A stretch of DNA of 64,000 nucleotides from Coriaria nepalensis (Eukaryota; Streptophyta; Magnoliopsida; Cucurbitales; Coriariaceae). How positions within the stretch are numbered: position 1 is the stretch's first letter; every line of letters begins with the position of its first letter. The position numbers were made by a program, and so were the translations under genes. Under the pieces are notes generated by a model. The model saw nothing but the letters and a program-made list of their open reading frames with translations, did no database searches and had not been told where the DNA came from. This document shows, in pieces, positions 32,957-45,611 of this stretch. The stretch is from positions 7,592,001 to 7,656,000 of the forward strand of contig CP114485.1 in NCBI GenBank assembly GCA_027186245.1, written 5' to 3'.

Positions 32957-32998
32957 TTGGAGGTTGGAGGTTGGAGGTTGGAGGTTGGAGGTTGGAGG
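32957..32998. repeat. (TTGGAGG)6 microsatellite
   Basis: Six perfect tandem copies of the heptamer TTGGAGG. Perfect copies imply recent expansion. The G-rich strand has six GG pairs with short spacing. Confidence 0.95.
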
Positions 32999-33339
32999 AT
33001 AATCAAGAAAATTAGGATCACTTATCTGAGCGTGTTTTATTCACACACGCGTGTAGCTCACTCTCGTCGTCGAGCGCTGAGCTATGCACTTGCTACTTGT
33101 GAGGGCATTGTTGCAATATTCTTGAGAATACAACCCGGTAATTACCGTTTGATAGCAACACCATTTTTCCCGGTAATTCCGGTAATCAATTTCTTCCCTC
33201 GCCGGTCTCCGCCAAAAAAACGGCCGGCCCCGTTCAAACACAGTAATCAGCTGATACTGGTCATGACTAAAATAAAAACAAAATATAAAATAAAGAAAGT
33301 ATGAGATTATATCACGGTACAGTATTTTTTAATTAAAAA

Positions 33340-33803
33340 ATAGAAAAAGAAGTGGGGGGAAAAAAAAAGAGAAGGAAAAGAAAAAGAATCCGAGAGAAAA
33401 AAACATTTTTTTTTGGAGAGAGAGAGAGTGATGGATTTTTAGAGAGGGAGGGAGGGAGGGAGATTTTTCCCTCACTTTGATGAGTGTTTTGTTCGTTAAG
33501 TCGCTTTGAAATTGCCTCCGTTCCGTTCATAGTTCATTGAGGCTCAGGCAGAGAAAGTTCGGGAGAGAGATATATTCATTCTTCTTGTGTGATTTTCATT
33601 TTCTTGAATTGAAGGAATCGAGGATCTCAGCTAGGGTTTAGGTTGTGGATAGGCTCTTTAGCTATTCCGTGTTGCGGAAAAAATTGTCGAGGTCGGAGTT
33701 TGGATTTTACGTAAACCGATGCGGAATGTTGATTTGGAGTTGTAATTCGATGGAATTCGTGTTTCGATCTCGAGTTTAGGGTTCTGAACATTAAGTAGAA
33801 GAA
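33340..33803 (+). promoter_or_regulatory. Probable 5' leader of BSL2 with short upstream ORFs
   Basis: The region has GA repeats (33416-33430 and GGGA repeats near 33443-33460), common in plant leaders, and telo-box-like CTAGGGTTTA at 33631-33640 and TTTAGGGTTC near 33775. ATG triplets that open and close before the main start lie at 33431-33442 (3 codons plus stop), 33480-33509 (9 plus stop), 33719-33745 (8 plus stop) and 33726-33779 (17 plus stop). If the transcript starts upstream of them, they could lower translation of the main frame. The transcription start and any leader intron are not determined. Confidence 0.45.
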
Positions 33804-36800
33804 ATGGTTGTTGATTCGTCTATGGCGACGGATACCGATAACGATCCAGCGGTTCAGAACCACAACACGGCTTCATCTACAGCGGCGATGGAGAGAGACC
33901 AGCTAGGGGAGCAATTTCAAACGGAAAGTGGAACCCCGGCTCAACCTCCGGTGCTACCACAGCAGCAGCAAGCCGTGGCACAGGTGCAGCAGAGTCCAGT
34001 GGTAGGGCCAAGACACGCTCCTACTTACTCGGTTGTAAATGCGATTTTGGAAAAGAAAGAAGACGGTCCAGGGCCTAGATGCGGCCACACTTTGACAGCG
34101 GTGGGGCCTGTTGGCGAGGAGGGGACTACTGGATATATTGGACCCAGGTTAATTTTGTTTGGTGGTGCCACTGCGCTTGAGGGCAACTCAGCTGCTTCAG
34201 GCACTCCTTCAGCTGGAAGTGCTGGAATCCGTAATTTTTTATTTATTTTTTATTTATCTACTTTTCTTTCTGTTAATTTGTAACTTCTACAGAAAAAAAA
34301 TGGTTATAAGCTGCATTTTCGTTGTTTCTTGTGCTGTTTACAAGCTAAAGCCCTAATTTTTTTTGCTTCTTGAAAATTAGTTCCAATAAGCCCAGCCTTC
34401 CTTTCTCAGCTTTTTCTCAATCTTGAGTTTCTTTTGCCATTCTTTTTGGAATATCTCGGGCTCTAATCCTCTTTGTTCGAGTAGTAAAGAGGCAACTCTT
34501 TTGTTATGTGCTGATTAAGAAATTTCTAAACTGAAAAACACCTCCAATAACTTGGTTACATATCACAGCTGCTGTTTGCTGTTATGCAAGTAGTTTTAGT
34601 TGCATGCTTTGGTCGTTTTTCCTATCACTAGAGTAGTGAGCTTCTCCTTCTTTGCTAGTGTGGTTCTTAAGGATAGGCAGAGTAAAAGTTTCAGAGAATG
34701 CGTAGCCTTCTTCAAGTAGGAGTAGTTCAATGTGAGTGATTTTACTTATCTATTGGGATATAGATACTCATAGCACTGATTGTGTTATATTTACATGTTG
34801 GCTGCGATCATGTGTGAGCCAAACATCCAAATGGAAATTAATTTATGTCGATTTTTTCCTACCACATCACTTGTAGACCTACACTTTGGTTGTATGATAT
34901 TTGTTACGGCCTTGAATCCATTATTTAGACCTACACTTTGGTTGTATGATATTTGTTACAGCCTTGAATCCATTATTTTGTCATTGTTTTTTGAGCTCCA
35001 GTGACGGAGAGCTAGTTTCATAGTCTTAAGTTTCTACTTTCCCTAAAGTTGTAAGAATTCAAATTGTTAGTTGCACTCTTGTGCTATAGAAGTGCAAATA
35101 ATTTTGTAGTTGTCAAACTCCAATAGGACATGTTTAGTTTAGTTAAAAGTACAAACCTATAATCTGGAGTTTGACCATTGTCTTAATATTTTCTTTTAAA
35201 AAGAATTGATGGATTTTCTCATGGAGTGTTAAAATGGCTGTTTAAAAAAAATATAATTTTTTTCACCCTTTTTTGTCTCCTTGCTCTGATGACTATTTTG
35301 ATAAATTGATTGCAGGACTAGCTGGTGCCACTGCTGATGTTCACTGCTATGATGTTTTAACAAATAAATGGTCGAGGTAATTATGTGCCCTTTGTTTTTA
35401 TTGGCTATCTTTTCTTCCCTCCATTCCCTTATGGAATAAATTTGTACTTACAGGATTACTCCATTTGGAGAACCACCTACCCCAAGGGCTGCACATGTGG
35501 CTACTGCTGTGGGAACCATGGTTGTTATTCAGGTTAGTATACATGAATTTGTCTATTTTAAATTTATGTAATTCCCAAAGTCGCGTTTCTGTGACAGTCT
35601 GATTTGTTTTTCTAAACTTCTCACCGGAGTTCCTTATTGCAATGCAGGGTGGAATAGGCCCGGCCGGTTTGTCTGCCGAGGATCTTCATGTACTTGATCT
35701 CACACAACAGCGCCCACGATGGCATAGGTTAGACATTTTTGATATCTGTTTTTTCATTCTTTGTGATTTGCTATGTGGGTTGTGGTAAATGGACTATGAT
35801 TCTTTGTAGAGTTGTCGTGCAAGGCCCTGGCCCAGGGCCACGATATGGGCATGTCATGGCTTTGGTGGGACAAAGGTATCTCATGGCAATTGGTGGTAAT
35901 GATGGTAAGTTGCTTTGTAACTTCATCATATTGTTTTCTATGAAATGTAATTGTGTGTTAACTCTTTCTATGCAAAATCTTTTGTACACTTTCCAGGAAA
36001 GCGTCCTTTAGCTGATGTATGGGCATTGGACACAGCTGCCAAGCCTTATGAATGGCGTAAGTTGGAACCTGAAGGAGAGGGTCCACCTCCATGCATGTAA
36101 ATCTCTCTTAATCTCTCTTTGACAGTGCATGCATTTGCACAGACACAGGTGCAAACGTAAAACTTTTTCTTGATTTTTGCTGGAGAATTTTATGTCTTAT
36201 TACCTGTTTAGATACTCTATATGGTCGTCTTCTCTGTCTGTCATCGTAAATCTTGTCTAAAGCTTTGATGGACATGTGCTTTTTGAACTATGCAACCAAG
36301 ATCACATGCATTTCTGTACTGTTTTGAAAATTTCATAACCATGTTTGGTCAACTCATTCTGTAGCTAAAAACATGATGGCTTTGTGACACCATCTTCCGT
36401 ATTCTAGAGGCAAGATAAACTAAAATGAAGAAAAGAAAGCATGAGATACTTGCTAAAATACCTTGTTTTGGTATATAGAGAACACCAACAAGACCAAATG
36501 GAAGCTTTGATCCTTAGACCTAATTTTATTTCTGAAAGTAACTCTGCCTCTGGAGTGGAAATTTGATGTGCTCAACAGGAACTCCTGATTTGTTGTTCTT
36601 AATTTTGTTCTTGTCAATGACAACTGTGAATTGTAGAGGAATAAAATTCGTATTCACTTGATAAAAACAGAGTACATCTTAGAGCCCCTTTTATAGGAGG
36701 GAAACCCTATCAACATGAAGGAAAAATACTACCTGTACACCTATCAACACGAAGGAAAAATACTACCTGTACACCTATCATGAAGGAAAAATACTACCTG

Positions 36801-39800
36801 TACACCTAAAAGGAAATAACAAGAATCCCTAATTATACGCAGCTAATCAGCAAACAAATCAATCTAATTTGTTTGCTGGCAGTGTCTTAAATATATTCTA
36901 CAACAACTAAGCAACCAGTGAAATATAAGGGAATTTGGAAAGCAAAAACCTCTCATATTGCTGATGTTAAATCAAGTCTATATCTCCCGTTTCTAAAAAG
37001 AAAAATAAATAAATCTTCGTTGTTTTCTTAATTATCATTTATTATTATTTTTTCCGTACCTCTTTTTTTTTTCATTTGGATCTTGTTATTTACATTGTTC
37101 ATATTTGACTAGGTATGCTACTGCAAGTGCACGATCTGATGGTCTTCTCCTACTTTGTGGAGGGAGGGATGCAAACAGTGTGGTAAGTTAAAGTCATGCT
37201 TGTACAAAATTTGGCTGTTGTTGGGTATCAAACTTGGCAGGTGGTCCAGACGATGTGGTTTTATGTTATTAATTGTGTATTTGGGCTATTGTTGGGTATT
37301 GAACTTGGCACTTGTTTATATCAAGATTGGGCTGTTTTCATGTGTGGCTTAGTTTCTATACTAATACCAATTGTGCCCAATCCTCGCAGCCACTAGCAAC
37401 TGCTTATGGACTTGCAAAACATAGAGATGGTCGTTGGGAATGGGCAATTGCTCCTGGTGTCTCACCATCTCCTAGATATCAACATGCTGCAGTGAGTTCT
37501 GATTTTTTTTTTCTCTCTCCCTAGTTGTTCTCTACTTCAAGGAAAGACCAACTACTGCACATGCCATATTTCCAGGTCTTTGTAAATGCGCGGCTACATG
37601 TGTCTGGAGGGGCTCTTGGTGGCGGCCGCATGGTGGAAGACTCATCAAGTATCGCAGGTACTTAATTAGGTTTCTAAATTTGGGTGATTTCTTTTCTTCA
37701 TATCCATATATCGTTGCATTTTGCTAGACAAGTTATTCTTGATTGGTCTACAAGCAGTTCTTTAGTTCTAGATGCTCAATACCCACCCTCTTCTCCTGGA
37801 AGGGAGCCCTCTACAGATGCATTTATATTGATTCAGGTTCAATAGATGTGTATCTAATATCTATACCAAGTAGTTCTTATGTCTAAACCATTTTGACTTA
37901 TATAGTTACATGTCAACTTTAAATCATGATTCAGTGAACCAGTCTTGAAAAAGAGTTGTTTGACACTCAGTATACAAACAAGTCGTATGAAACTTTTCAA
38001 AATGATTGCTGTCTGCCTTTTGAATTCAATATTCAAATGGTTTTAATGATCACTTCACAGCCATATATCCTATTATACACTTGTCCTCTTCATAGCCATA
38101 TTTCAGCTTTGTTAACCTACAGATGCTCTAGATAACTGATCTGTTTCAATTTATATTATTTACTTGAGGGTCTTACATGAAAGTAGACTTTCTTTCTATT
38201 GGAATCATATCCACTTTAGTGCTATTTTTTGTTTTTGTTTTTATTAGGTTCTTTTTATGCTTTAAGTAGTTTCATGAATACAAGTTTTGCTCCAGGCTTT
38301 TTTCTCCGTCACAAGTTTTGCTGAATTTTTATGCTTCTCCTGTTCACAGTGTTGGATACAGCAGCTGGTGTTTGGTGCGATACGAAATCTGTCATCACCA
38401 GTCCTAGAACAGGTAGGTACAGTGCTGATGCTGCTGGTGGTGATGCTGATGTAGAGTTGACAAGACGATGCAGGCATGCAGCTGCCGCAGTTGGGGATTT
38501 AATCTTTATTTATGGTGGTTTACGAGGAGGTAAAAGATAAATGAGCTTGGCTTATGAATATGTTTCTGGTTTCTGGTTTCTGCATGTACAGGCACGGCAT
38601 TATGCTCACAGCCATAATGAGAAACAATCTTAAAAACAAATATTTGAAGTTTGCTACAGATCTACATAGACTTGAGCTTGTTCAAAATTACTAAACAAGA
38701 GGAGTTTGTAGGATAATGCGGCTGCAGTTTTGAGATGTGCTGGTTATCTTTCATCTTAATTGTGAAAACGTCTTATATAGGTTCATGTCTTCGAAGAGTA
38801 CCAAATTTTTTTTTTTTATGCTTATATGAAATGAATATTTCATGCGTTCATGTCTTCGAAGATTACTAAATTGTTTGTTTTGATACTTATATGAAATGAA
38901 TATTTTGTGCTCAACAATGGGAGAAGGACAAGACCTGACAATGTACAATTTGCTAGGATTCCACCTAGGAGATGTAGCTTGTAAGCTTAAAATGAAAAAA
39001 TTTAACCACATGGATATGCACACAAACCTGTGAAATGTGTTTAGCTTTGGCTCATACTGGAGATGTTTTGTTTTTACAATTCTTATCTCTGTTTGGAGTG
39101 GCAAGTTTCATAGAAATCATTTGTTATACCGTAATTTTACCCCATAATTCATGATATTGCAGCTTGGTAATGTCTAGTATTTTAATCTCATAGGGGTTTT
39201 GCTCGATGACCTCCTCGTTGCTGAAGATCTTGCTGCTGCCGAAACAACGACTGCAGCCTCACATGCCGCGGCAGTAGCCGCTGCATCTCATGTACAATCT
39301 GGGAGGCTACCTTCAAGGTACGGCTTCATTGATGCAAAGCAAGCAATGACTGAAGCAGCTTCTGATGGTGCAGTGGTTCTGGGGAGTCCGGTTGCTCCCC
39401 CAATAAATGGTGATATGTATACTGATATAAGCACTGAAAATGCTATGCTTCAGGGACCTCGGTAAGTTAGTTTATTTATCTGCAATTTTATTCTTTATTT
39501 GGTTTCTTCTTGTTGGCCTTTATTTGAAGGGATACTGCAAATGAATACCATGCAGGCGAACGAGCAAAGGTGTTGAATATTTGGTTGAAGCCTCAGCTGC
39601 AGAAGCTGAGGCTATCAGTGCCGCCTTGGCTGCAGCGAAGGCGCGGCAAGTTAATGGGGAGGTTGAACTTCCTGACAGGGACCGTGGGGCAGAGGCTACT
39701 CCAAGTGGGAAACAGATATCCAGCTTAATAAGGCCTGATTCTGCTGTGTCCAATAATGTTGCTCCAGCTGGAGTTCGGCTGCATCATAGGGCTGTCAGTA

Positions 39801-42800
39801 TTACACTGTGGTTACCCTTTTGAATGTTATCTCAAGTCATTTGATGCATCTAAGTTCTTGGTAAGACTAAACTCTACAGCTCATATATAATTGCATGCTT
39901 TATTAGGTTGTTGTAGCTGCCGAGACGGGTGGAGCTTTAGGTGGGATGGTTAGACAGCTTTCAATTGATCAGTTCGAAAATGAAGGTCGACGAGTCAGCT
40001 ATGGGACTCCAGAAAATGCTACAGCAGCAAGGAAACTGTTGGATCGACAGATGTCCATCAATAGTGTGCCAAAAAAGGTATGAAGTACCTAACACAGACT
40101 GTAATCATAATAAGTTCCATGCTTCTGTAAATTTCAGTGGAACTCTGTCTATTTAGTGTAATGTCGTGGAAGAAGAAAGAACAAAGGGATAGTGACTGCA
40201 CCTGGTCACAGATAGAGAAACTTACTCTGTTCTTAATATGGTCATCCTGACATGCTATAAAGGGCATTTTTTTGGTATAAATTAGAATTATATGAGTTAA
40301 AAAGTGATTTTTTCCCTTAACTATAAACTGAAAAGAGATTTTATTACTAAATACATGTAGATTATAGAGAGTGAAAATCTCATCTTTATGCTGCTAGTGC
40401 TGCCCTTTTTCCAGTTATTCCCCTTTCCCCTTTCTTGCTTGTGGCATTTTTACGGAGCTTACTTTTTACTTTATATCAGGTCATAGTGCATTTGTTGAAG
40501 CCTCGTGGTTGGAAACCTCCAGTACGCCGGCAGTTTTTCTTAGATTGCAATGAAATAGCTGATCTCTGTGACAGTGCTGAGAAGATATTTTCCAATGAGC
40601 CAAGTGTATTACAGCTGAAGGCTCCTATCAAGATATTTGGTGATCTGCACGGTCAATTTGGAGATCTTATGCGTCTTTTTGATGAGTATGGTGCACCTTC
40701 AACTGCTGGAGACATTGCGTAAGTTTGACATTATTGTGGAGCTTTCATATCAGGAATACATGTTATGCTATATGTTTGTTAAATTTATTGTGTAATATCT
40801 TTTATTGTAATAATGTGACATCCATGGATTAAATAGATATATATATATATATTTAAAAGGTAAGTCATAATAATATCTATTTTATGCTTGGAATATCTGT
40901 TCTGTGGTCTCTTTTATTTTATCTCTTTTGATCGGCATCTTTAAGACATATTTAAGTAGGATTCCCTGTACTTGACTCTATTTCTTAAATAAACGTAAAG
41001 CATATCTTAAAGGTCAGTATTTTAGTTGTATAGTGGTTTGCTTGGATTTACTAAATCCAAATATAGAATTGAGGGTAGTGGCGTATGCTCCTACCAATTG
41101 TTTTTTTTTTCCCTACTTGTATGTGATGTCTCCTGTATAACAGCATCTTTGCAGATCAGATATGCATATGCTAATTACTTGCTCATTCTCTTCAAAATGT
41201 AATAATTCCACGCTCTCCTTTTTCGATTAAGAGGATTCATAACATTTTTTTTTCTTTATTTCTAATGAGAATTTTTTATGAACGACAATTAGATACATCG
41301 ATTACCTCTTTCTAGGAGATTATGTTGATAGAGGCCAACACAGTTTAGAAACTATCACCCTTCTGCTCGCTTTAAAGGTACATAATTGCCTACATGTATT
41401 TGAACTATTTAACTTTTTCCACGAGATTTATCACATTTCTCTTAATAGATCAATAATTTGTATGCATATGCAGGTTGAGTATCCCCTAAATGTACATTTG
41501 ATTCGTGGGAATCATGAAGCTGCTGATATTAATGCCCTATTTGGCTTTCGTATTGAGTGCATCGAGCGAATGGTATAGTGTCAACATATTTATTGTAAAT
41601 AATGTCTATTCCCTCTTGTATCACATGGTTCCAGCTACCTACTTGGTTACTTGCTGAACAGGGAGAGAGAGATGGAATTTGGGCATGGCATAGGATAAAC
41701 CGGCTGTTTAATTGGCTCCCTCTGGCAGCTCTGATTGAGAAGAAAATCATCTGTATGCATGGTGGTATTGGTCGGTCAATTAATCATGTGGAGCAGATCG
41801 AGAATCTACAGCGCCCAATTTCAATGGAGGCAGGGTCAATTGTGCTCATGGATTTGTTGTGGTAAGTGCATGCTCGTGTACAAGTTTGCAATTCTAACTA
41901 CAACCATATACCTATTTGATGTGTCATTGACTTGTTCATTTGATTCTTCATAGGTCCGACCCAACAGAAAACGATAGTGTGGAAGGACTTCGACCAAATG
42001 CTAGAGGTCCGGGTTTGGTTACTTTCGGGGTGAGTATTGTCACTTGCTTTAGTTCCATCTTGTATCTTGTGTTGTTCAGTTTTTAGTATTCACAACAATA
42101 TAGTGAGGAATTCCAACTCTCTTAATTGAAAAGAAATATGCCAAATTATACTTGGAACAGTGATTGTTATGGAAAGTTCCTGTTACTGTTGATACTGAGT
42201 TTGAAATAAGCATTACTCTTACTTTGTACTGGAACCATGTCTTGCAAGTGTATTGAGATTTTAATGTCCACTGTTCTGTTGATATTCAGAAATCTAGGAA
42301 ACACTTTTGTCACTTTTAACGGTCCAGGGCAGAGTAAATCGATTTCTCAGAAATTTGTCGATGGCATCTTGGTTTCTATTGTGAACATATCCCTAATGAA
42401 CATGTTAAAACATCTTATCAACTATGTCCGTGTAGTTTATTTGTTCATTACCTTAGCTTTGCTATAATAAGGCAGCCCGAATGATAAATTGCTTATAATA
42501 CTTGAAAATGTTGTTTCTGCAGCCTGATCGTGTCATGGAGTTCTGCAACAACAACGATCTTCAGTTGATAGTACGGGCTCATGAATGTGTAATGGATGGT
42601 TTCGAACGTTTTGCTCAGGGTCATCTTATTACTCTCTTCTCTGCTACCAATTACTGTGGTATATTTCTGCCCACGCCCTCCCTCCTGTCTCCCTATTTCA
42701 AATACCCATTTGGCTTTTCATCTCCTCTCTTTCTTTCAGGCACTGCGAATAATGCTGGGGCAATTTTAGTTTTAGGTAGAGATCTTGTGGTTGTTCCAAA

Positions 42801-43336
42801 ATTGATTCACCCCTTACCCCCTGCAATGTCATCACCTGAGGCATCACCTGAGCGCCACATAGAAGATACATGGATGCAGGTAACTTCAAAGCAATTTTCC
42901 AGCTTCAGGCAAATTTACTTTGAGCATTTTCTTTAACTGGAGTTAGGGAATTTGGAGTTTAGTATATATTATTCAGTGTTCCGAATGCTTTGCAAATTGA
43001 AAACACACATCTTCTGTATCCCAGTTTAACACAGTAATTGGAAAATTAATTTAATCCTCTATGGTGTATTTGGGTAAGCTGTGAAAATTGGTTCAGATAA
43101 ACTGGAATTAGGTAAGATTTTGTTAGATTATGTGGGTCAAAAATGATTTGTGTGTCCAATCTAGATTTTATTCTCAAATTGAATTCAAACTGGAGTTTAA
43201 GAAATTTACCAATAGTAATCCTCCTGTGCTGGTTCTCTTTTTTTTGGATCAGGAGCTAAATGCTAACAGGCCTCCAACACCAACTAGAGGTCGTCCACAA
43301 GTTGCAAATGATCGAGGCTCTTCAGCTTGGATATAG
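33804..43336 (+). CDS. BSL2: BSU1-like Ser/Thr protein phosphatase with Kelch repeats (BSL2/BSL3 type)
   Basis: Plant-specific phosphatase with an N-terminal Kelch propeller and a C-terminal PPP catalytic domain. BSU1-family members act in brassinosteroid signalling by dephosphorylating the GSK3-like kinase BIN2. Twenty-one exons by GT-AG and frame: 33804-34230, 35316-35376, 35454-35532, 35648-35727, 35810-35904, 35997-36096, 37113-37182, 37390-37491, 37576-37657, 38350-38529, 39194-39461, 39556-39793, 39907-40077, 40480-40718, 41293-41377, 41474-41572, 41662-41861, 41954-42029, 42523-42658, 42740-42879, 43253-43336; 3012 bases, 1003 residues. Kelch repeats run about residues 75-420. An Ala-rich linker with [11 protein letters not shown] follows. 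PPP motifs: [10 protein letters not shown] (exon 14), GDYVDRG (15), [10 protein letters not shown] (16), then [14 protein letters not shown] and FSATNYCG. All metal-binding residues are intact. The Gln-rich N-terminal extension and length favour BSL2/BSL3 over BSU1 or BSL1. Confidence 0.95.
34875..34978. repeat. 52-base tandem duplication in BSL2 intron 1
   Basis: A unit beginning AGACCTACACTTTGGTTG occurs at 34875-34926 and 34927-34978 with one difference (ACGGCC against ACAGCC). It lies in the first intron, well away from the splice sites. Confidence 0.9.
36707..36805. repeat. 34-base tandem triplication in BSL2 intron 6
   Basis: Units of 34, 34 and 31 bases (CTATCAACATGAAGGAAAAA start; the third lacks three bases) are directly adjacent. 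The intron (36097-37112) is among the longer ones of the gene. The flanks (GAGCCCCTTTTATAGGAGG before the array) look like part of an inserted repeat. Confidence 0.9.
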
Positions 43337-44600
43337 TACATCCCTTCAACTTTTTCCCATAATATTGATTGCTCGGGTTGATGTTCCTCCCTTGGGGTTT
43401 TCTCGGCATTCTGAATAGAGCACAACTCCTTACAGAAATTCCTGGAGAAATTCTGATCTTCATTTCCAATACAAAGGATGAAAGGCTGGTAGTTCCGAGT
43501 TTCGTCATGTCATCAATGAGACACAGGTGATGAGTTTGAAAACCGGGATAAGCCGGCGGCAGTTGAGTTTTCAGTTAGTTTGATGTTGTAGAAGACGCAG
43601 CTGTGGGGTCTGCCCTCGCGTGTAAATTTGTGCCACATGCAGGTATAGAAGTATTGGTATTGGTTGTTTCCTTGTCTGGGTGCTTCTTTTGTCTAAAGTA
43701 ATTTGATATCATTTTTTTCCACCCATATTCCTCGTTTAGGCCTATTATCGGTATTATTTTGTTTTTCCGTCTCTGTTTATGCTCTGGGTTGCCTTCTGAA
43801 AAGACACATCTGGGATGTCAGGTCATGGTTAGGGAATTTTTTTTTTTTGGAAAAATCTTTATGATGCTGATGTATTGCTTGTTGTAATTTTCAGCTTCTC
43901 TGTTTTTATGCAATGTTGTAACTTTTGTGTAAGATGAAAAAGATCCTTGGCTCGTTACATTCAAATATATGCAGTTTTGGTCACATGACGTTATGTTCTT
44001 GTCTGTATTGGAGCCCCCAAATGAGAGAATTGGACCATTTAAGTCTTCTTTGGATAATAGTTTTAAAAAATGCCTAATTTTGAAGAAAAAAAAGAAGGAT
44101 CACATTTGTTAGTACATATGCGATGATCCAAGTTATCTTGGTCGTATATATACGAGATCTAATTCAATAGTCTTTTTCTTTTTCTTTCTTTTCTTTTGTA
44201 CATGATTAGTGTTTCCATGTACTAATATGGTGAACACTCAACATCGACTTGTGGTGGTCCTGAGCTACCCATAAAAGTTCTCTCTCTCCCACCCTGTTTC
44301 TTCTCCGCGCTTTTGCTTAGGAATTCTAGGTGAACAAACGCGGGCTGGAGATTTTCGGGTTTTTGTTGGTTATAGGGAAACCTTTAACCGTTGATACAAA
44401 TGGATGGAACTGGGTATGCAATCGTAAGTGTCGAGTGTATCATGACTGGGTATGATGACTAGTTTTGTTAAGTTTTGCTGGATGACATTTGTGAATGTAT
44501 TAGGATTTGACAATTAGGACATGTTATGACAATGAATAGAATCCCAGTTTATGTTATTTGCTACTTACATCCCAGTTTATGTTATTATTATTTTTTTTTT
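43337..44600 (+). other. 3' region of BSL2 and gap to the convergent gene
   Basis: This is the 3' untranslated region of BSL2, probably several hundred bases of non-repetitive sequence, then AT-rich DNA. No further gene is seen. The next gene (44601-44972) is on the other strand, so the two are convergent. Confidence 0.5.
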
Positions 44601-44972
44601 TCAAATGTATGGCTGCCTAACAATAGTGGACCCGGGATTATGAACATCGCCGTAGCTCGGTGGGGTGGTATATGAAAGATGATAACATGGCAGAGACCGT
44701 GCCACATCAACTCGAGACAGCAACAAATCCTCCATGGATGGATGAACTCCTGTTACAGGATCAATAAGCCCATTGTCATCATCCAAGTTCAAAACATGAT
44801 CCGGACCGATTTGGGAGGTGTCTGTCCTGAAGTGGTTGGTGGGGTTGTGGAAATTCGTCTTTTCTTCTTCATCGTCACTTGAAAGAGGGTTCTGATTGGA
44901 CGTGTCAGAGGGTACCAGAAGCCGAGGTTTTACCATACAAGATCCCAAGTTTGTCATAGTGGAAGCACCCAT
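44601..44972 (-). CDS. Small protein of unknown function
   Basis: A 123-residue frame on the minus strand from the ATG at 44972. I prefer this start because a good acceptor (T-rich tract plus CAG, intron side at 45004) lies about 30 bases upstream. The longer open frame to 45032 begins inside that intron. The protein has an N-terminal GASTMTNLGSCMVKP segment, an acidic patch (SSDDEEEK, about residues 32-39), then LDDDNGLIDPVTGVHPSMED and a Tyr/Pro-rich end. No signal peptide or membrane segment is seen and I do not recognise the family. A leader exon may lie upstream at about 45612-45900, making an intron of about 600 bases in the leader. Composition and the splice site favour a real gene, but transcription is not shown. 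Confidence 0.5.
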   Translation of the reverse strand: MGASTMTNLGSCMVKPRLLVPSDTSNQNPLSSDDEEEKTNFHNPTNHFRTDTSQIGPDHVLNLDDDNGLIDPVTGVHPSMEDLLLSRVDVARSLPCYHLSYTTPPSYGDVHNPGSTIVRQPYI

Positions 44973-45188
44973 TTTTTCGAAATTGCGTGTACTTCTTATT
45001 CTTCTGAAAAAAGTAAACAAAGAATAAATCATTATTTAATTTAATAAGGTCTAGCAAGATGTGTGATAATAATCAAACTGTGATAGTAGTCAATCTGTGA
45101 TAGTAATCATCACATAAGATTATTCAAGAAATGCAAGCAATGTGTGAGAGTAATCATCGTCTAAGATTATCAATCCCTACAATGCACG

Positions 45189-45510
45189 ATCCAAAATGCG
45201 ACCTATGGATACAAAAGCATACTTCAATGAGAAGAAGGCCGAATGCATCAGTATGGAAATAACATCATTGCATACAAATGATGATGCAATATGGTTTCAT
45301 TTCAGTATGACCCTTTCATCAATCAATGACACACAAAATCAATAACTGAGTCATGAATGATCCATAATGCAACCAATGTAGACGATAGCATACTGTAGTG
45401 AGGATAATGTATGCAACATTAATGGAAATAACAGCATAATGTGTTATGATGCAATTTCTTTCTTTTAAGTATAACCAATTCACCCATCATTAAACAAATG
45501 ACTTAGAGTT
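45189..45510. repeat. Diverged tandem duplication of about 165 bases
   Basis: Segments at about 45189-45345 and 45358-45512 share blocks in order: GATCCAAAATGC / GATCCATAATGC, AGCATACT[TG][CT]A, TATGGAAATAACA / AATGGAAATAACA, GATGCAAT, and AGTAT[GA]ACC. Copies have drifted considerably. The pair lies in the presumed leader intron of the minus-strand gene at 44601-44972. Confidence 0.62.
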
Positions 45511-45611
45511 AGAAAAATCAAACAAATGATGTTGGTTCTTCAAAAAACAGAGTTTGGAGCTTAAAAAATTATATGTTACAACCTTCGAGAAGAATAAGAA
45601 CAGAGGGTAAC

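Noticed and set aside
38751..39104. 117-codon minus-strand open frame in a BSL2 intron
   Set aside because: It lies wholly within intron 10 on the opposite strand and has no family features.
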